A stretch of DNA of 64,000 nt from positions 2,852,001-2,916,000 of the forward strand of contig NZ_CP137892.1 of NCBI RefSeq assembly GCF_033547155.1, given 5' to 3'. The notes beneath the pieces were generated by a model. That model did not search any database. It saw nothing but the letters and a program-made list of their open reading frames with translations, and was not told the DNA's origin. This document shows, piece by piece, positions 10,432-19,412 of the stretch. The stretch is from Pseudomonas benzenivorans. GTDB taxonomy: Bacteria; Pseudomonadota; Gammaproteobacteria; Pseudomonadales; Pseudomonadaceae. Numbering within the stretch: position 1 is the stretch's first letter; the number at the start of each line of letters is the position of its first letter. Made by a program: the position numbers and the translations under genes.

Positions 10432-10455
10432 AGCCTTCCAGCGAGGTATCCGACC

Positions 10456-10863
10456 ATGCATAACGGCAGTTGCCTGTGCGGCACGGTGAAATACGAGATC
10501 GACGCGCCCATCGAGTCCGCCACCCATTGCCACTGCGGCCAATGCCGCAAGGGCCACGGGGCGGCGTTCGCCAGCTACGGCAATGTGCGTCGCGTGCATT
10601 TCCACTTTGTCGCGGGGCTGGACGCGGTGGCCGAGTTCCACTCGTCCCCCGGGGTGACCCGGACCTTCTGCCGGCAGTGCGGCTCCAACTTGCAGTGGTT
10701 CGCCGATCACCCCTACCCCGACTGGGTATCGGTAGCCCTGGGCACGCTGGACTCGCAGCTGGGTGAGATACCGCAGAAACACATCTACGTGGAGTCCAAG
10801 GCCGACTGGTACGCCATAGCCGACGGGCTCCCCCAGGAGCACCGCTCTGGACCAGACGAATAA
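10456..10863 (+). CDS. GFA-family (CENP-V fold) zinc protein
   Basis: A 135-residue protein of the family named for glutathione-dependent formaldehyde-activating enzyme. The zinc ligands are visible: CLCGTVKYEI at the start, HCHCGQCRK near residues 30-37, and FCRQCGSNLQWF near 73. Most members have no proven activity. It lies 24 bases after the MoxR-type ATPase gene and 14 bases before the VWA gene, so it is probably co-transcribed with them. A second, unrelated-looking copy of the family is encoded at 58338-58685. Confidence 0.85.
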   Translation: MHNGSCLCGTVKYEIDAPIESATHCHCGQCRKGHGAAFASYGNVRRVHFHFVAGLDAVAEFHSSPGVTRTFCRQCGSNLQWFADHPYPDWVSVALGTLDSQLGEIPQKHIYVESKADWYAIADGLPQEHRSGPDE

Positions 10864-10877
10864 ACGAGGGCGCAGCC

Positions 10878-12056
<1,179 letters not shown>

Positions 12057-12538
12057 CGCTCCCGCCGCTAGGCGCAGGCCCAGAGAAAAAGACGCCGCGT
12101 CTGCCTTTCGGTAGACGCGGCGTCTGGCTGCTGCACATGCCCTAGCGCAGACCCTGCTTTTCCCTCACTTCCCGGCGGATGGCCACGGCTGTCACCGCGC
12201 CCTCTCCTGCGCAGTTCGGCTCGTCAGGCTTCACGCCTGAGTAAGACTTAAGTCTCACGATCTGCACCTGTCAAGAACCCGGCTACCCACCGACAAAAAG
12301 CCCTTAAAAATCATAAGTCACTGCTACAAAAGAGAATTATTCAAGCGTCAAGCGGCACCTCTGTACCAAAAACGTGCCTTGCGTGAAACGCGGCACTGCA
12401 CCTATACCTAGATGACAAGGCCCCCTTTTGCTTGTGGCGAGGATTTTTTTGCACAGGAATTTCACCTCCAAGGACGGACGCTAAACGGGCATCAGCCACG
12501 GCTGAGCGATCAGCGAGCAGCAGTACTGGAGGAATTCC
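12057..12538. other. 480-base intergenic region before the type I secretion genes
   Basis: No gene is seen. It holds the hairpin at 12090-12125, a 12-base palindrome AGACTTAAGTCT (12244-12255), and an AT-rich stretch (about 12280-12350 and 12400-12450) that probably contains the promoter of the secretion operon. A good ribosome binding site, GGAGG, stands just before the ATG at 12539. Confidence 0.5.
12085..12125 (-). terminator. Intrinsic-type terminator oriented for the minus strand
   Basis: A perfect 13-base-pair stem (AGACGCCGCGTCT 12090-12102 / AGACGCGGCGTCT 12113-12125) has a ten-base loop. The run of A on its left (12086-12090) gives a T tract only when read on the minus strand. It follows the VWA gene stop by about 30 bases, so it may serve that gene too, but the T tract is on the wrong side for it. 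Confidence 0.6.
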
Positions 12539-14278
12539 ATGGACACCTTGAAGTCTCCCCGCTCCGAACTGGCGGACGTGTTGTTCCGTCTACGCCGGAC
12601 CTTTCTCGCCCTGGCGGCCTTCAGCGGCGTGATCAACCTGCTGATGCTGACGCCGGCGGTGTACATGCTGCAGGTCTATGACCGGGCGCTGGTCAGCAGC
12701 AACGTCACCACCCTGCTGATGCTGACCCTCCTGGTGGTCGGCCTCTATGTGCTGATGGGGCTGCTGGAGATGGTTCGCTCGACCGTGCTGATCCGCGTCG
12801 GCAACCGTCTGGACATGATGCTCAACAAGCGCGTGTTCACCGCAGCCTTCGAACGCAACCTGAACCGCGCCGGCGGCAACCCGGCCCAGGCGCTGCAGGA
12901 CATGGCCCAGGTCCGCCAGTTTCTCACCGGTAACGGCCTGTTCGCCTTCTTCGATTCGCCCTGGACGCCGATCTACCTGTTCGTCATCTATCTGGTCCAC
13001 CCGCTGCTGGGCCTGATCACCCTGATCGGCTCGCTGCTGCTGGTCGCCCTGGCCTACCTGACCGAAGTCAGCACCCGCAAGCCGCTGGCCGAAGCCAACC
13101 AGGCCTCGGTGGCCTCCGGCACCTTCGCCAACAACAACCTGCGCAATGCCGAGGTGATCGAGGCCATGGGCATGTTGCCGGCCATCCGCGAACGCTGGTT
13201 CGGCAACCATCAGCAGATTCTCGAGAAGCAGACCCTGGCCTCCGACCGCGCGGCCTACATCAACGGCACCACGCGCTTCCTGCGCGTCACCCTGCAGTCG
13301 CTGATTCTCGGCACCGGTGCCCTGCTGGCGATCGAGGGCAAGATTACCCCGGGCATGATGATCGCCTGCTCGATCCTCGCCGGGCGCGCCCTGGCCCCGG
13401 TCGAACTGGCGATTTCCACCTGGAAGCAGCTGCTCACCAGCCGCGCGGCCTGGGGCCGCCTGTCCGCCTTGCTGAGCGATTTCCCGGCCCGCAAGCCCTC
13501 CATGCCGCTGCCCAAGCCAACCGGTCAGGTCAATGTGGAAGGGGCATTCGCCAACGCCCCCGGCACCCCGCTGACCATTCTGCGCAACATCAGCTTCAAC
13601 CTCGCCCCCGGCGAAGCCCTGGGCATCATCGGCCCCTCGGCCTCGGGCAAATCGACCCTGGCGCGCCTGCTGGTCGGCGTCTGGCCGGCCCATGCCGGCA
13701 AGGTGCGCCTGGACGGTGCCGACATCTTCCAGTGGAACAAGGACGAGCTGGGCCCCTGGCTCGGCTATCTGCCCCAGGACGTCGAACTGTTCGAAGGCAC
13801 CATCGCGGAGAACATCGCGCGCTTCGGCGAGGTCGACGGCGAGGCGGTGATCCTCGCCGCCCAGCAGGCCGGGGTGCATGACATGATTCTGCGCCTGCCG
13901 CAGGGCTACGACACCCCCCTGAGCGCCGACGGTGGCTCGTTGTCCGGCGGCCAGAAACAACGCATCGGCCTGGCCCGCGCGCTCTACGGAGACCCCTCGC
14001 TGATCGTCCTCGACGAGCCGAACGCCAGCCTCGACGACGTCGGCGAGGCCGCCCTGGTCAAGGCCCTCGCCGACCTCAAGAGCCGCGGCAAGTCCCTGGT
14101 GCTGATCTCGCATCGGCCGACGGTGCTGAACATAGTGGACAAGGTCCTGGTACTGCGCGAAGGCACGGTGCACATGTTCGGCAGCCGCGACGAAGTCTTC
14201 AACGCCCTGCGCCAGGCCAGCGTCATGCCCACCACCATGGGCGGCGCGACCCTGGCCTCGGTCAAGACCAAGGAGTGA
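12539..14278 (+). CDS. aprD: Type I secretion ABC transporter (AprD/PrtD family)
   Basis: The inner-membrane ATPase/permease of a type I secretion system, which moves a C-terminally signalled substrate straight to the outside. The 579-residue protein has about six N-terminal membrane helices and no C39 peptidase domain, typical of the AprD/PrtD/HasD group. The nucleotide-binding domain has Walker A GPSASGKST (365-373), signature LSGGQKQR (468-475), Walker B LIVLDEPNASLD and the switch histidine in LISHRPT. It is followed 6 bases later by the adaptor gene and then the outer-membrane gene. No protease or RTX gene lies nearby, so the symbol names the family only. Confidence 0.88.
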   Translation: MDTLKSPRSELADVLFRLRRTFLALAAFSGVINLLMLTPAVYMLQVYDRALVSSNVTTLLMLTLLVVGLYVLMGLLEMVRSTVLIRVGNRLDMMLNKRVFTAAFERNLNRAGGNPAQALQDMAQVRQFLTGNGLFAFFDSPWTPIYLFVIYLVHPLLGLITLIGSLLLVALAYLTEVSTRKPLAEANQASVASGTFANNNLRNAEVIEAMGMLPAIRERWFGNHQQILEKQTLASDRAAYINGTTRFLRVTLQSLILGTGALLAIEGKITPGMMIACSILAGRALAPVELAISTWKQLLTSRAAWGRLSALLSDFPARKPSMPLPKPTGQVNVEGAFANAPGTPLTILRNISFNLAPGEALGIIGPSASGKSTLARLLVGVWPAHAGKVRLDGADIFQWNKDELGPWLGYLPQDVELFEGTIAENIARFGEVDGEAVILAAQQAGVHDMILRLPQGYDTPLSADGGSLSGGQKQRIGLARALYGDPSLIVLDEPNASLDDVGEAALVKALADLKSRGKSLVLISHRPTVLNIVDKVLVLREGTVHMFGSRDEVFNALRQASVMPTTMGGATLASVKTKE

Positions 14279-14284
14279 TGCGTC

Positions 14285-15628
14285 ATGTCGAATCTAGAGT
14301 TCGAACGCAAGAGCCTCATCCCTGACAACCAGGAAGCCGTCGACGTCGATGACCGGCGCCCCGGACGCTGGGGGCTGGGGCTGGTGCTCGCCGGCTTCGG
14401 AGGCTTCGTGCTGTGGGCCATCCTCGCCCCCCTGGATGCCGGCGTAGTGGCCAACGCCACGGTCAACGTCACCGACAACCGCAAGACCATCCAGCACCTG
14501 GACGGTGGCTGGATCAAGACCATCGCGGTACGCGAAGGGCAGATGGTCGAACGTGGCCAGATCCTGGTCGAGCTCGACGCCACCCGCGCCATCGCCGAAC
14601 AGGGCGTGGTCAGCGGCCAGTACATCGTCATGAAATCCGTCGAAAACCGCCTGCAGGCCGAGCGCGACGGCATGCCCGAGGTGACCTTCGATCCGGCGCT
14701 GCTCGAACGCTTCGCCGGCGACCCGCGCCTGGACGCCTCGATCGCCCTGCAGCGGCGTCTGTTCATCACCCGCCGCGCGGCCCTGACCGGCGAGGCCGGC
14801 ATCCTCCAGGAAAACATTCGCGGCGCCGAGGAGCAGCTCAAGGGCCTGCGCCAGGTGCAGGGCTCGCGCTATGCGCAGATCAAGTTCCTGCGCCAGGAAC
14901 TCGACGGCGTGCGCAGCCTGGCCGCCGAGGGTTATGTCGCCCGCAATCGCATGCTGGAACTCGAGCGCAACGCGGCGCAACTGAACGCAGAACTGGCGCA
15001 GAACATCGCCGAGATCGGCGGCGTCCGCAACCAGATCGCCGAACTCAAGCTGCGCATCCTGCAGCTCGAGCAAAATTTCCAGAAGGAGGTGCAGTCGCAG
15101 CTGACCGACGCGCAGAAGGAGGCCTCGGCCCTGGGCGACCGTCTGCGCTCACTGGACCATGAGGTCACCAACACGGTGATCCGCTCGCCGATAGACGGCG
15201 TGGTGCTTGGGCTCAACGTCTCGACCATCGGCGGGGTGATTCAGCCGGGCTCGACCATCATGGACGTGGTGCCGGCCAACGAGCCGCTGCAGGTGGACGC
15301 CATGGTGCCGGTCCAGGCCATCGACAAGATGGCCCCGGGACTTCCGGTGGATATCGCCTTCCCGGCCTTCAATCATGCCCAGACGCCCAATATTCCGGGA
15401 CGGGTGCTGACCGTCTCGGCCGACCGCCTGGTCGACGAAACCAACAAGCAGCCCTACTACCTGGCGCAGGTCGAGGTGACCCCGGAGGGTATGGACAAGC
15501 TCGGCAGCAATCGCATCCGCCCGGGCATGCCGGCCACCGTGACGATCAAAACCGGCGAACGCAACCTGATGAGTTACCTGATGAAGCCTATGCTTGACCG
15601 GATCGACAGTGCCTTCAAGGAGCAGTGA
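14285..15628 (+). CDS. aprE: Type I secretion periplasmic adaptor (AprE/HlyD family)
   Basis: A 447-residue membrane fusion protein linking the ABC transporter to the outer-membrane channel. A short cytoplasmic start is followed by one membrane helix (about residues 31-53, LGLVLAGFGGFVLWAILAPL). A lipoyl-like segment (DGGWIKTIAVREGQMVERGQ), a long coiled-coil region (about 150-290) and the second half-lipoyl (VIRSPIDGVVLGLNVSTIGGVI) then follow, ending with a beta-barrel domain and the C-terminal KPMLDRIDSAFKE typical of the PrtE/AprE group. It lies between the other two exporter genes in one operon. Confidence 0.9.
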   Translation: MSNLEFERKSLIPDNQEAVDVDDRRPGRWGLGLVLAGFGGFVLWAILAPLDAGVVANATVNVTDNRKTIQHLDGGWIKTIAVREGQMVERGQILVELDATRAIAEQGVVSGQYIVMKSVENRLQAERDGMPEVTFDPALLERFAGDPRLDASIALQRRLFITRRAALTGEAGILQENIRGAEEQLKGLRQVQGSRYAQIKFLRQELDGVRSLAAEGYVARNRMLELERNAAQLNAELAQNIAEIGGVRNQIAELKLRILQLEQNFQKEVQSQLTDAQKEASALGDRLRSLDHEVTNTVIRSPIDGVVLGLNVSTIGGVIQPGSTIMDVVPANEPLQVDAMVPVQAIDKMAPGLPVDIAFPAFNHAQTPNIPGRVLTVSADRLVDETNKQPYYLAQVEVTPEGMDKLGSNRIRPGMPATVTIKTGERNLMSYLMKPMLDRIDSAFKEQ

Positions 15629-15629
15629 T

Positions 15630-16961
15630 ATGGCGATCCGTTTAGCTCTCGTTTGCCTGGCCGGGATGGCCAGCCTGCCCGCGGCGGCTCTGGATCTGCA
15701 GGAGGCGTGGAATACCCTGCGCCTGCAGGGGCCGGTGTATCGTTCCGCCTCCCATGAGCGCGACGCCGGCGTCGAGAACCGGGCCCTGGGCCGGGCCGGC
15801 CTGCTGCCACAGATCAACGCCAGCGCCAGCAGAAGCAAGGTCAACGGCACCCAGGAACTCGGCAGCTCGGCGGACAACGACCTGGACTACGACTCGCAGA
15901 ACCTGGCGGTACAGCTGCGCCAGCCGCTGTTCAACCGCCAGAAGATGGCCGAGTACCGCCAGGGCAAGCAACGTGCCGAGTACAGCGAGGCGGTGTTCGA
16001 TGCCAAGACCCAGAACGTCGCGGTACGTCTGGCCAGCCGCTATTTCGATGTGCTGCTGACCCGGGAAACCATCGACCTGGCCGACGCCAAGCTCAAGGCC
16101 TTCGAGCAACAGGTGGCGGCCGCCAAGCGGCGCTTCGACCTGGGCGACGGCACCATCACCGACGTCGACCAGGCCACCGCCCGGCGCGACCTCGCCCTGG
16201 CCGAGCAGATCGAGGCACGGGACAACCTGGCTATCGCCCTGCGCCTGCTGCAGGAGATGCTCGGCGAGATGCCGCGGCAGGTCGCCACCCTGCGCGGCGA
16301 CTTCCCCACCCCCGGCCTGCACCCCAACAACCTGCAGGCCTGGCTGAGCAAGGCCCAGGCGAACAACCCGGCGCTACGGGCGCGCCACTACAATCGCCGG
16401 GTCGCGGAAGAGGAAGTCAACCGTGCCAGCAGCGGCCACTGGCCGACCCTCGACTTCGTCCTCGGCTACACCAACAGCGAGAGCGACTCCATCACCACCA
16501 TCGACCAGAAGAATCGCTACGCCTCGGTCGGCCTGGAATTCAACATGCCGCTGTTCTCCGGCGGCGCGGTCAGCGCCCGGGTGCGCCAGGCCACGGCCAG
16601 CCGCGAGCAGGCCGGCGAGGACCTCAATGCCACCCGCGAAGAAGTGTTCTCGGCCACCACCCGCGAGTTCCGCGGCGTGCAGAGCGGCCCGGCGCGCATC
16701 AGTGCGCTGCAGCAGGCCGTGGCCTCCAGCGAGCGGGCTCAGGACTCGGCGAAGAAGGGGTTTCTCGCCGGCTCGGCCACCAACGTCGACATCCTCAACG
16801 CCGAGGAACAAGTATTCCTCGCCCGTCGCGACCTGCTGGAAGCCAAGCTGCGCTACCTGATCTCACGCCTGCAACTGGCCGCCGCCGTGGGCCTGCTGGG
16901 CGACGACGACATCCGTCAGGCCAACGCCTACCTGGGGCCGGAACTGGTGCTCAACTACTGA
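15630..16961 (+). CDS. aprF: Type I secretion outer-membrane channel (AprF/TolC family)
   Basis: A 443-residue TolC-family outer-membrane protein. A signal peptide (MAIRLALVCLAGMASLPAAA) is followed by two homologous halves of long coiled helices and beta strands, for example GTITDVDQATARRDLALAEQ in the first half and GSATNVDILNAEEQVFLARR in the second. The ATG at 15630 overlaps the region just after the adaptor stop codon, with AAGGAG at 15618-15623 as ribosome binding site, so it is translated with aprE. The operon appears to end here; the next gene is convergent. Confidence 0.9.
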   Translation: MAIRLALVCLAGMASLPAAALDLQEAWNTLRLQGPVYRSASHERDAGVENRALGRAGLLPQINASASRSKVNGTQELGSSADNDLDYDSQNLAVQLRQPLFNRQKMAEYRQGKQRAEYSEAVFDAKTQNVAVRLASRYFDVLLTRETIDLADAKLKAFEQQVAAAKRRFDLGDGTITDVDQATARRDLALAEQIEARDNLAIALRLLQEMLGEMPRQVATLRGDFPTPGLHPNNLQAWLSKAQANNPALRARHYNRRVAEEEVNRASSGHWPTLDFVLGYTNSESDSITTIDQKNRYASVGLEFNMPLFSGGAVSARVRQATASREQAGEDLNATREEVFSATTREFRGVQSGPARISALQQAVASSERAQDSAKKGFLAGSATNVDILNAEEQVFLARRDLLEAKLRYLISRLQLAAAVGLLGDDDIRQANAYLGPELVLNY

Positions 16962-16971
16962 GCCGGACGGC

Positions 16972-17496
16972 TCAGCGCCAGTGGCGCTGCCGCGCTCGGC
17001 TGTCCTGGCCGGCGCCGAACACCCAGGCGAGCATCAGCAGCCCGCCCTCGATCAGCCAGGCCAGCAACAAGGCACAGGCGATGCCCCAGGCGATGGCCTG
17101 CGGCGCCAGCAGCACCTGATAGCGATAGGCCTGGTAGGTCTCCTCCAGCAACTCGCCGTCCGCCGCCGTGGCCAGGTGCCAGACCTGCGCATACCAGGCC
17201 CCGCGCATCGCCCGCTGCTCCCGCTCGAGAAAGCGCGCGCGCTCGACCAGATCGCCCACGCTACGGGCGTCGCTGCGCATCACCGGGTCATCGCTCACCC
17301 GATAATGCGCGACAAGGGCCTGGAGGTCGTCCTTGAAGAAACGCCGAGCGGTTTCGCGGAACCCCTTCAGGCCCTGCTCGGACTCCAGGCGATGGGCCTC
17401 CACGCGCTTGCCGTAGTCGTCGATGAAGCCCGGCACCTGCACCCCGACCAGCAGGCCCAGGGCGAACAGCGCCAAACGCAGATAACTTCTCAGCAT
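16972..17496 (-). CDS. DUF2937 family membrane protein
   Basis: A 174-residue protein with a membrane helix at each end (about residues 5-25 and 132-160) and a soluble, mostly helical middle rich in charged residues, matching the DUF2937 pattern. The N-terminal segment MLRSYLRLALFALGLLVGVQVPGF is probably an uncleaved anchor. Function is unknown. It follows the glutamine amidotransferase gene by 30 bases on the same strand, and a good ribosome binding site (AGGAGG-like) precedes the ATG. Confidence 0.75.
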   Translation of the reverse strand: MLRSYLRLALFALGLLVGVQVPGFIDDYGKRVEAHRLESEQGLKGFRETARRFFKDDLQALVAHYRVSDDPVMRSDARSVGDLVERARFLEREQRAMRGAWYAQVWHLATAADGELLEETYQAYRYQVLLAPQAIAWGIACALLLAWLIEGGLLMLAWVFGAGQDSRARQRHWR

Positions 17497-17526
17497 ATCC
17501 CCAACCTCCTTGCCATCCTTCCGGCC

Positions 17527-18300
17527 TCAGGCTACGCCCTGTGCCCGACATTCGCCGGCCCGCCACAGGCGCCACTCGCCGGGCTGGTAGCGGCCCCAAT
17601 TCTCGTTGTCGGTGAGCGGCTCGGTGGCCAGCACCGTCACCACATCGTTGGGCGTGGTTTCGGCCTGAAAATCCACCCGCAGATCGGCGTCCTTCAACTG
17701 CGCCGGTCCGAAGGGCGCCCGCCGGGTGATATGGGCCAGCTTGCTCGAACAGAAGCTGAACAGCCAGTCGCCATCGCTGAGCAGGCAATTGAATACGCCC
17801 TGTCGGCGATAGGCTGCGCAGGCCTCGACCAGGCCCGGCAGCAGCTGCTCGAAGGGTGGCGGCTCGGGGAACGCCAGGCGCAGGCGGTTTAGCAGGTCGC
17901 AGAAGGCCGCCTCGCTGTCGGTGTCGCCCACCGGTCGGTAGAAGCCCGGTGCAGGATGGAAGTCTTGCAGCTGGCCGTTATGGGCGAAGCACCAGTTGCG
18001 CCCCCACATCTCGCGCACGAACGGGTGGGTGTTGGCCAGGCAGACGCGGCCGACATTGGCCTGACGGATGTGGCCGATCACCACCTCGCTCTTGATCGGG
18101 TAGCGCTGCACCAACTGCGCCACCTCCGACTCGCTGCTGGCCCGCGGGTCCTGGAACAGGCGCAGGCCGCGTCCCTCGTAGAAACCTATGCCCCAGCCAT
18201 CGCGATGGGGGCCGGTGCGGCCGCCGCGCTGCATCAGCCCGGTGAAGCTGAAGACGATGTCGGTGGGCACATTGGCGCTCATGCCGAGCAGTTCGCACAT
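17527..18300 (-). CDS. Class II glutamine amidotransferase (YafJ type)
   Basis: A 257-residue cytoplasmic protein whose N-terminal cysteine (C2 in MCELLGM) is the expected Ntn-type nucleophile after methionine removal. The RTGPHRDGWGIGFY and GHIRQANVG segments and the FAHNGQL asparagine-glycine oxyanion loop are the class II glutaminase signature. The family (YafJ in E. coli, near EgtC) lacks a fused synthase domain, so the ammonia acceptor is unknown. It starts two bases after the end of the HIT gene on the same strand, suggesting co-translation. Confidence 0.88.
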   Translation of the reverse strand: MCELLGMSANVPTDIVFSFTGLMQRGGRTGPHRDGWGIGFYEGRGLRLFQDPRASSESEVAQLVQRYPIKSEVVIGHIRQANVGRVCLANTHPFVREMWGRNWCFAHNGQLQDFHPAPGFYRPVGDTDSEAAFCDLLNRLRLAFPEPPPFEQLLPGLVEACAAYRRQGVFNCLLSDGDWLFSFCSSKLAHITRRAPFGPAQLKDADLRVDFQAETTPNDVVTVLATEPLTDNENWGRYQPGEWRLWRAGECRAQGVA

Positions 18301-18302
18301 GG

Positions 18303-18749
18303 CTAAAGGTCTCCTGCCAGGGCGTGGCGCAGGCGCGCCGCCTGGTGCTGAAAATGCCCCTCGAGACGCTTGCGGCCCAGAGGCAGGAAGCGTGTCAGCG
18401 AGCGCCAGAGCAGCGCCGGCAGATCGCCGGCGCGGCGGGGAATCAGGTGCAGATGGAGGTGGGGCACGTGCTGGTTGGACGCCGGGCCATCGTTGAGCAG
18501 CAGGTTGATGCCGTCGACCCCGTAGCCCTCGGCGCGCAGTGCCCCGGCCATGCGCTGGGCAACGGCGAACAGACGCTCAGCGGCGGCGGCGCCGAGGTCC
18601 TCGAGCAGGGGCGCGTGTTCGCGGCTGACCACCAGCAGGTGCGCCGGGCGCAAGGGGAAGACGTCCAGCAGGACGATGAAATGCTCGTCCTCGTACAGCC
18701 GGTAGGCCGGCAATCGATTCGCCACTATCCCACAGAACACGCAGTCCAT
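18303..18749 (-). CDS. HIT-family nucleotide hydrolase/transferase
   Basis: A 148-residue histidine-triad protein. The active-site motif HVPHLHLHLIPR lies near residue 98, and the start MDCVFCGIVANRLPAYRLYEDE has the two cysteines common in bacterial HIT proteins of the Hint/Fhit-like group. Such enzymes cleave nucleoside phosphoramidates or dinucleoside polyphosphates. The ATG at 18749 is chosen over an upstream in-frame start at 18812 because AGGAGG lies just before it and the fold begins there. It is directly upstream of the glutamine amidotransferase gene. Confidence 0.88.
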   Translation of the reverse strand: MDCVFCGIVANRLPAYRLYEDEHFIVLLDVFPLRPAHLLVVSREHAPLLEDLGAAAAERLFAVAQRMAGALRAEGYGVDGINLLLNDGPASNQHVPHLHLHLIPRRAGDLPALLWRSLTRFLPLGRKRLEGHFQHQAARLRHALAGDL

Positions 18750-18824
18750 TAGCCCTCCTAGCTGCGGAAAACCCCATGCCGAGCGCCCGCCGCACCGGAC
18801 GCCAGCCGACACGCGCAGGCCGGC

Positions 18825-19301
18825 TCAGAGTCGCGGTTCGATCCGCAGGCGCCGCTCCCCTCGAACATCGCGAAGGCCGTCGGTCTCCTCGCCACCGCGC
18901 TGCATCAGCTCGCGCAGGGTCGGCGCCTGCTCGTCGGCCGCCTCCCGCTCCGGGCCGCGCCGCCCCTGCCACCAGCGCTCGATCGGCCAGCGGATGGCCA
19001 CGAACAGCAGGTACAGGGCGAAGGCGATCAAGCCGTACAGGGCCAGGTCGGCCACCGCCCGCCAGGCGTTGTTGCCCACCTTGAACAGCAGGTCCAGGGC
19101 GGTAATGGCGATCGCCGGGGCGAACAGCTCCTCGGCCGGGTCGACTATGGTCGGGGTCAGCAGCAGCACCGCCACCAGCAGACGCAGCGGCTCGCGCACA
19201 AAGCGCCACATCCAGCGGGTCAGCCGGAACCACACCAGCAGGCAGCCGAGCGCCGCGACGGCGTAGGCGCTCCAGGCGAGTAGATAGTCGTTCTCGATCA
19301 T
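18825..19301 (-). CDS. Conserved hypothetical membrane protein
   Basis: A 158-residue protein with three or four hydrophobic segments: about residues 8-27, 40-65 and 85-105, including LLVAVLLLTPTIVDP and ALYGLIAFALYLLFVAIRW. A charged cytoplasmic tail ends RRLRIEPRL. I recognise no domain of known function. It is the first gene of a minus-strand group with the HIT, amidotransferase and DUF2937 genes, and is divergent from the oligopeptidase gene. An alternative start seven codons upstream (MPGTHGF) is possible. Confidence 0.7.
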   Translation of the reverse strand: MIENDYLLAWSAYAVAALGCLLVWFRLTRWMWRFVREPLRLLVAVLLLTPTIVDPAEELFAPAIAITALDLLFKVGNNAWRAVADLALYGLIAFALYLLFVAIRWPIERWWQGRRGPEREAADEQAPTLRELMQRGGEETDGLRDVRGERRLRIEPRL

Positions 19302-19412
19302 AAAACCGTGGGTCCCTGGCATGGCGGGGCTTACAAAGGGGGGCTTATGATAGCGGCTTTTACCCGCCCCGGCGCCCCCGCCGTGGCCCCTAGCTGATTC
19401 CGGAGTAGCCGC

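Noticed and set aside
12435..12453. A sigma-54-like promoter (TGG...TTTTGCA) before the secretion operon
   Set aside because: The GG and GC doublets are 13 bases apart, not the required 10.
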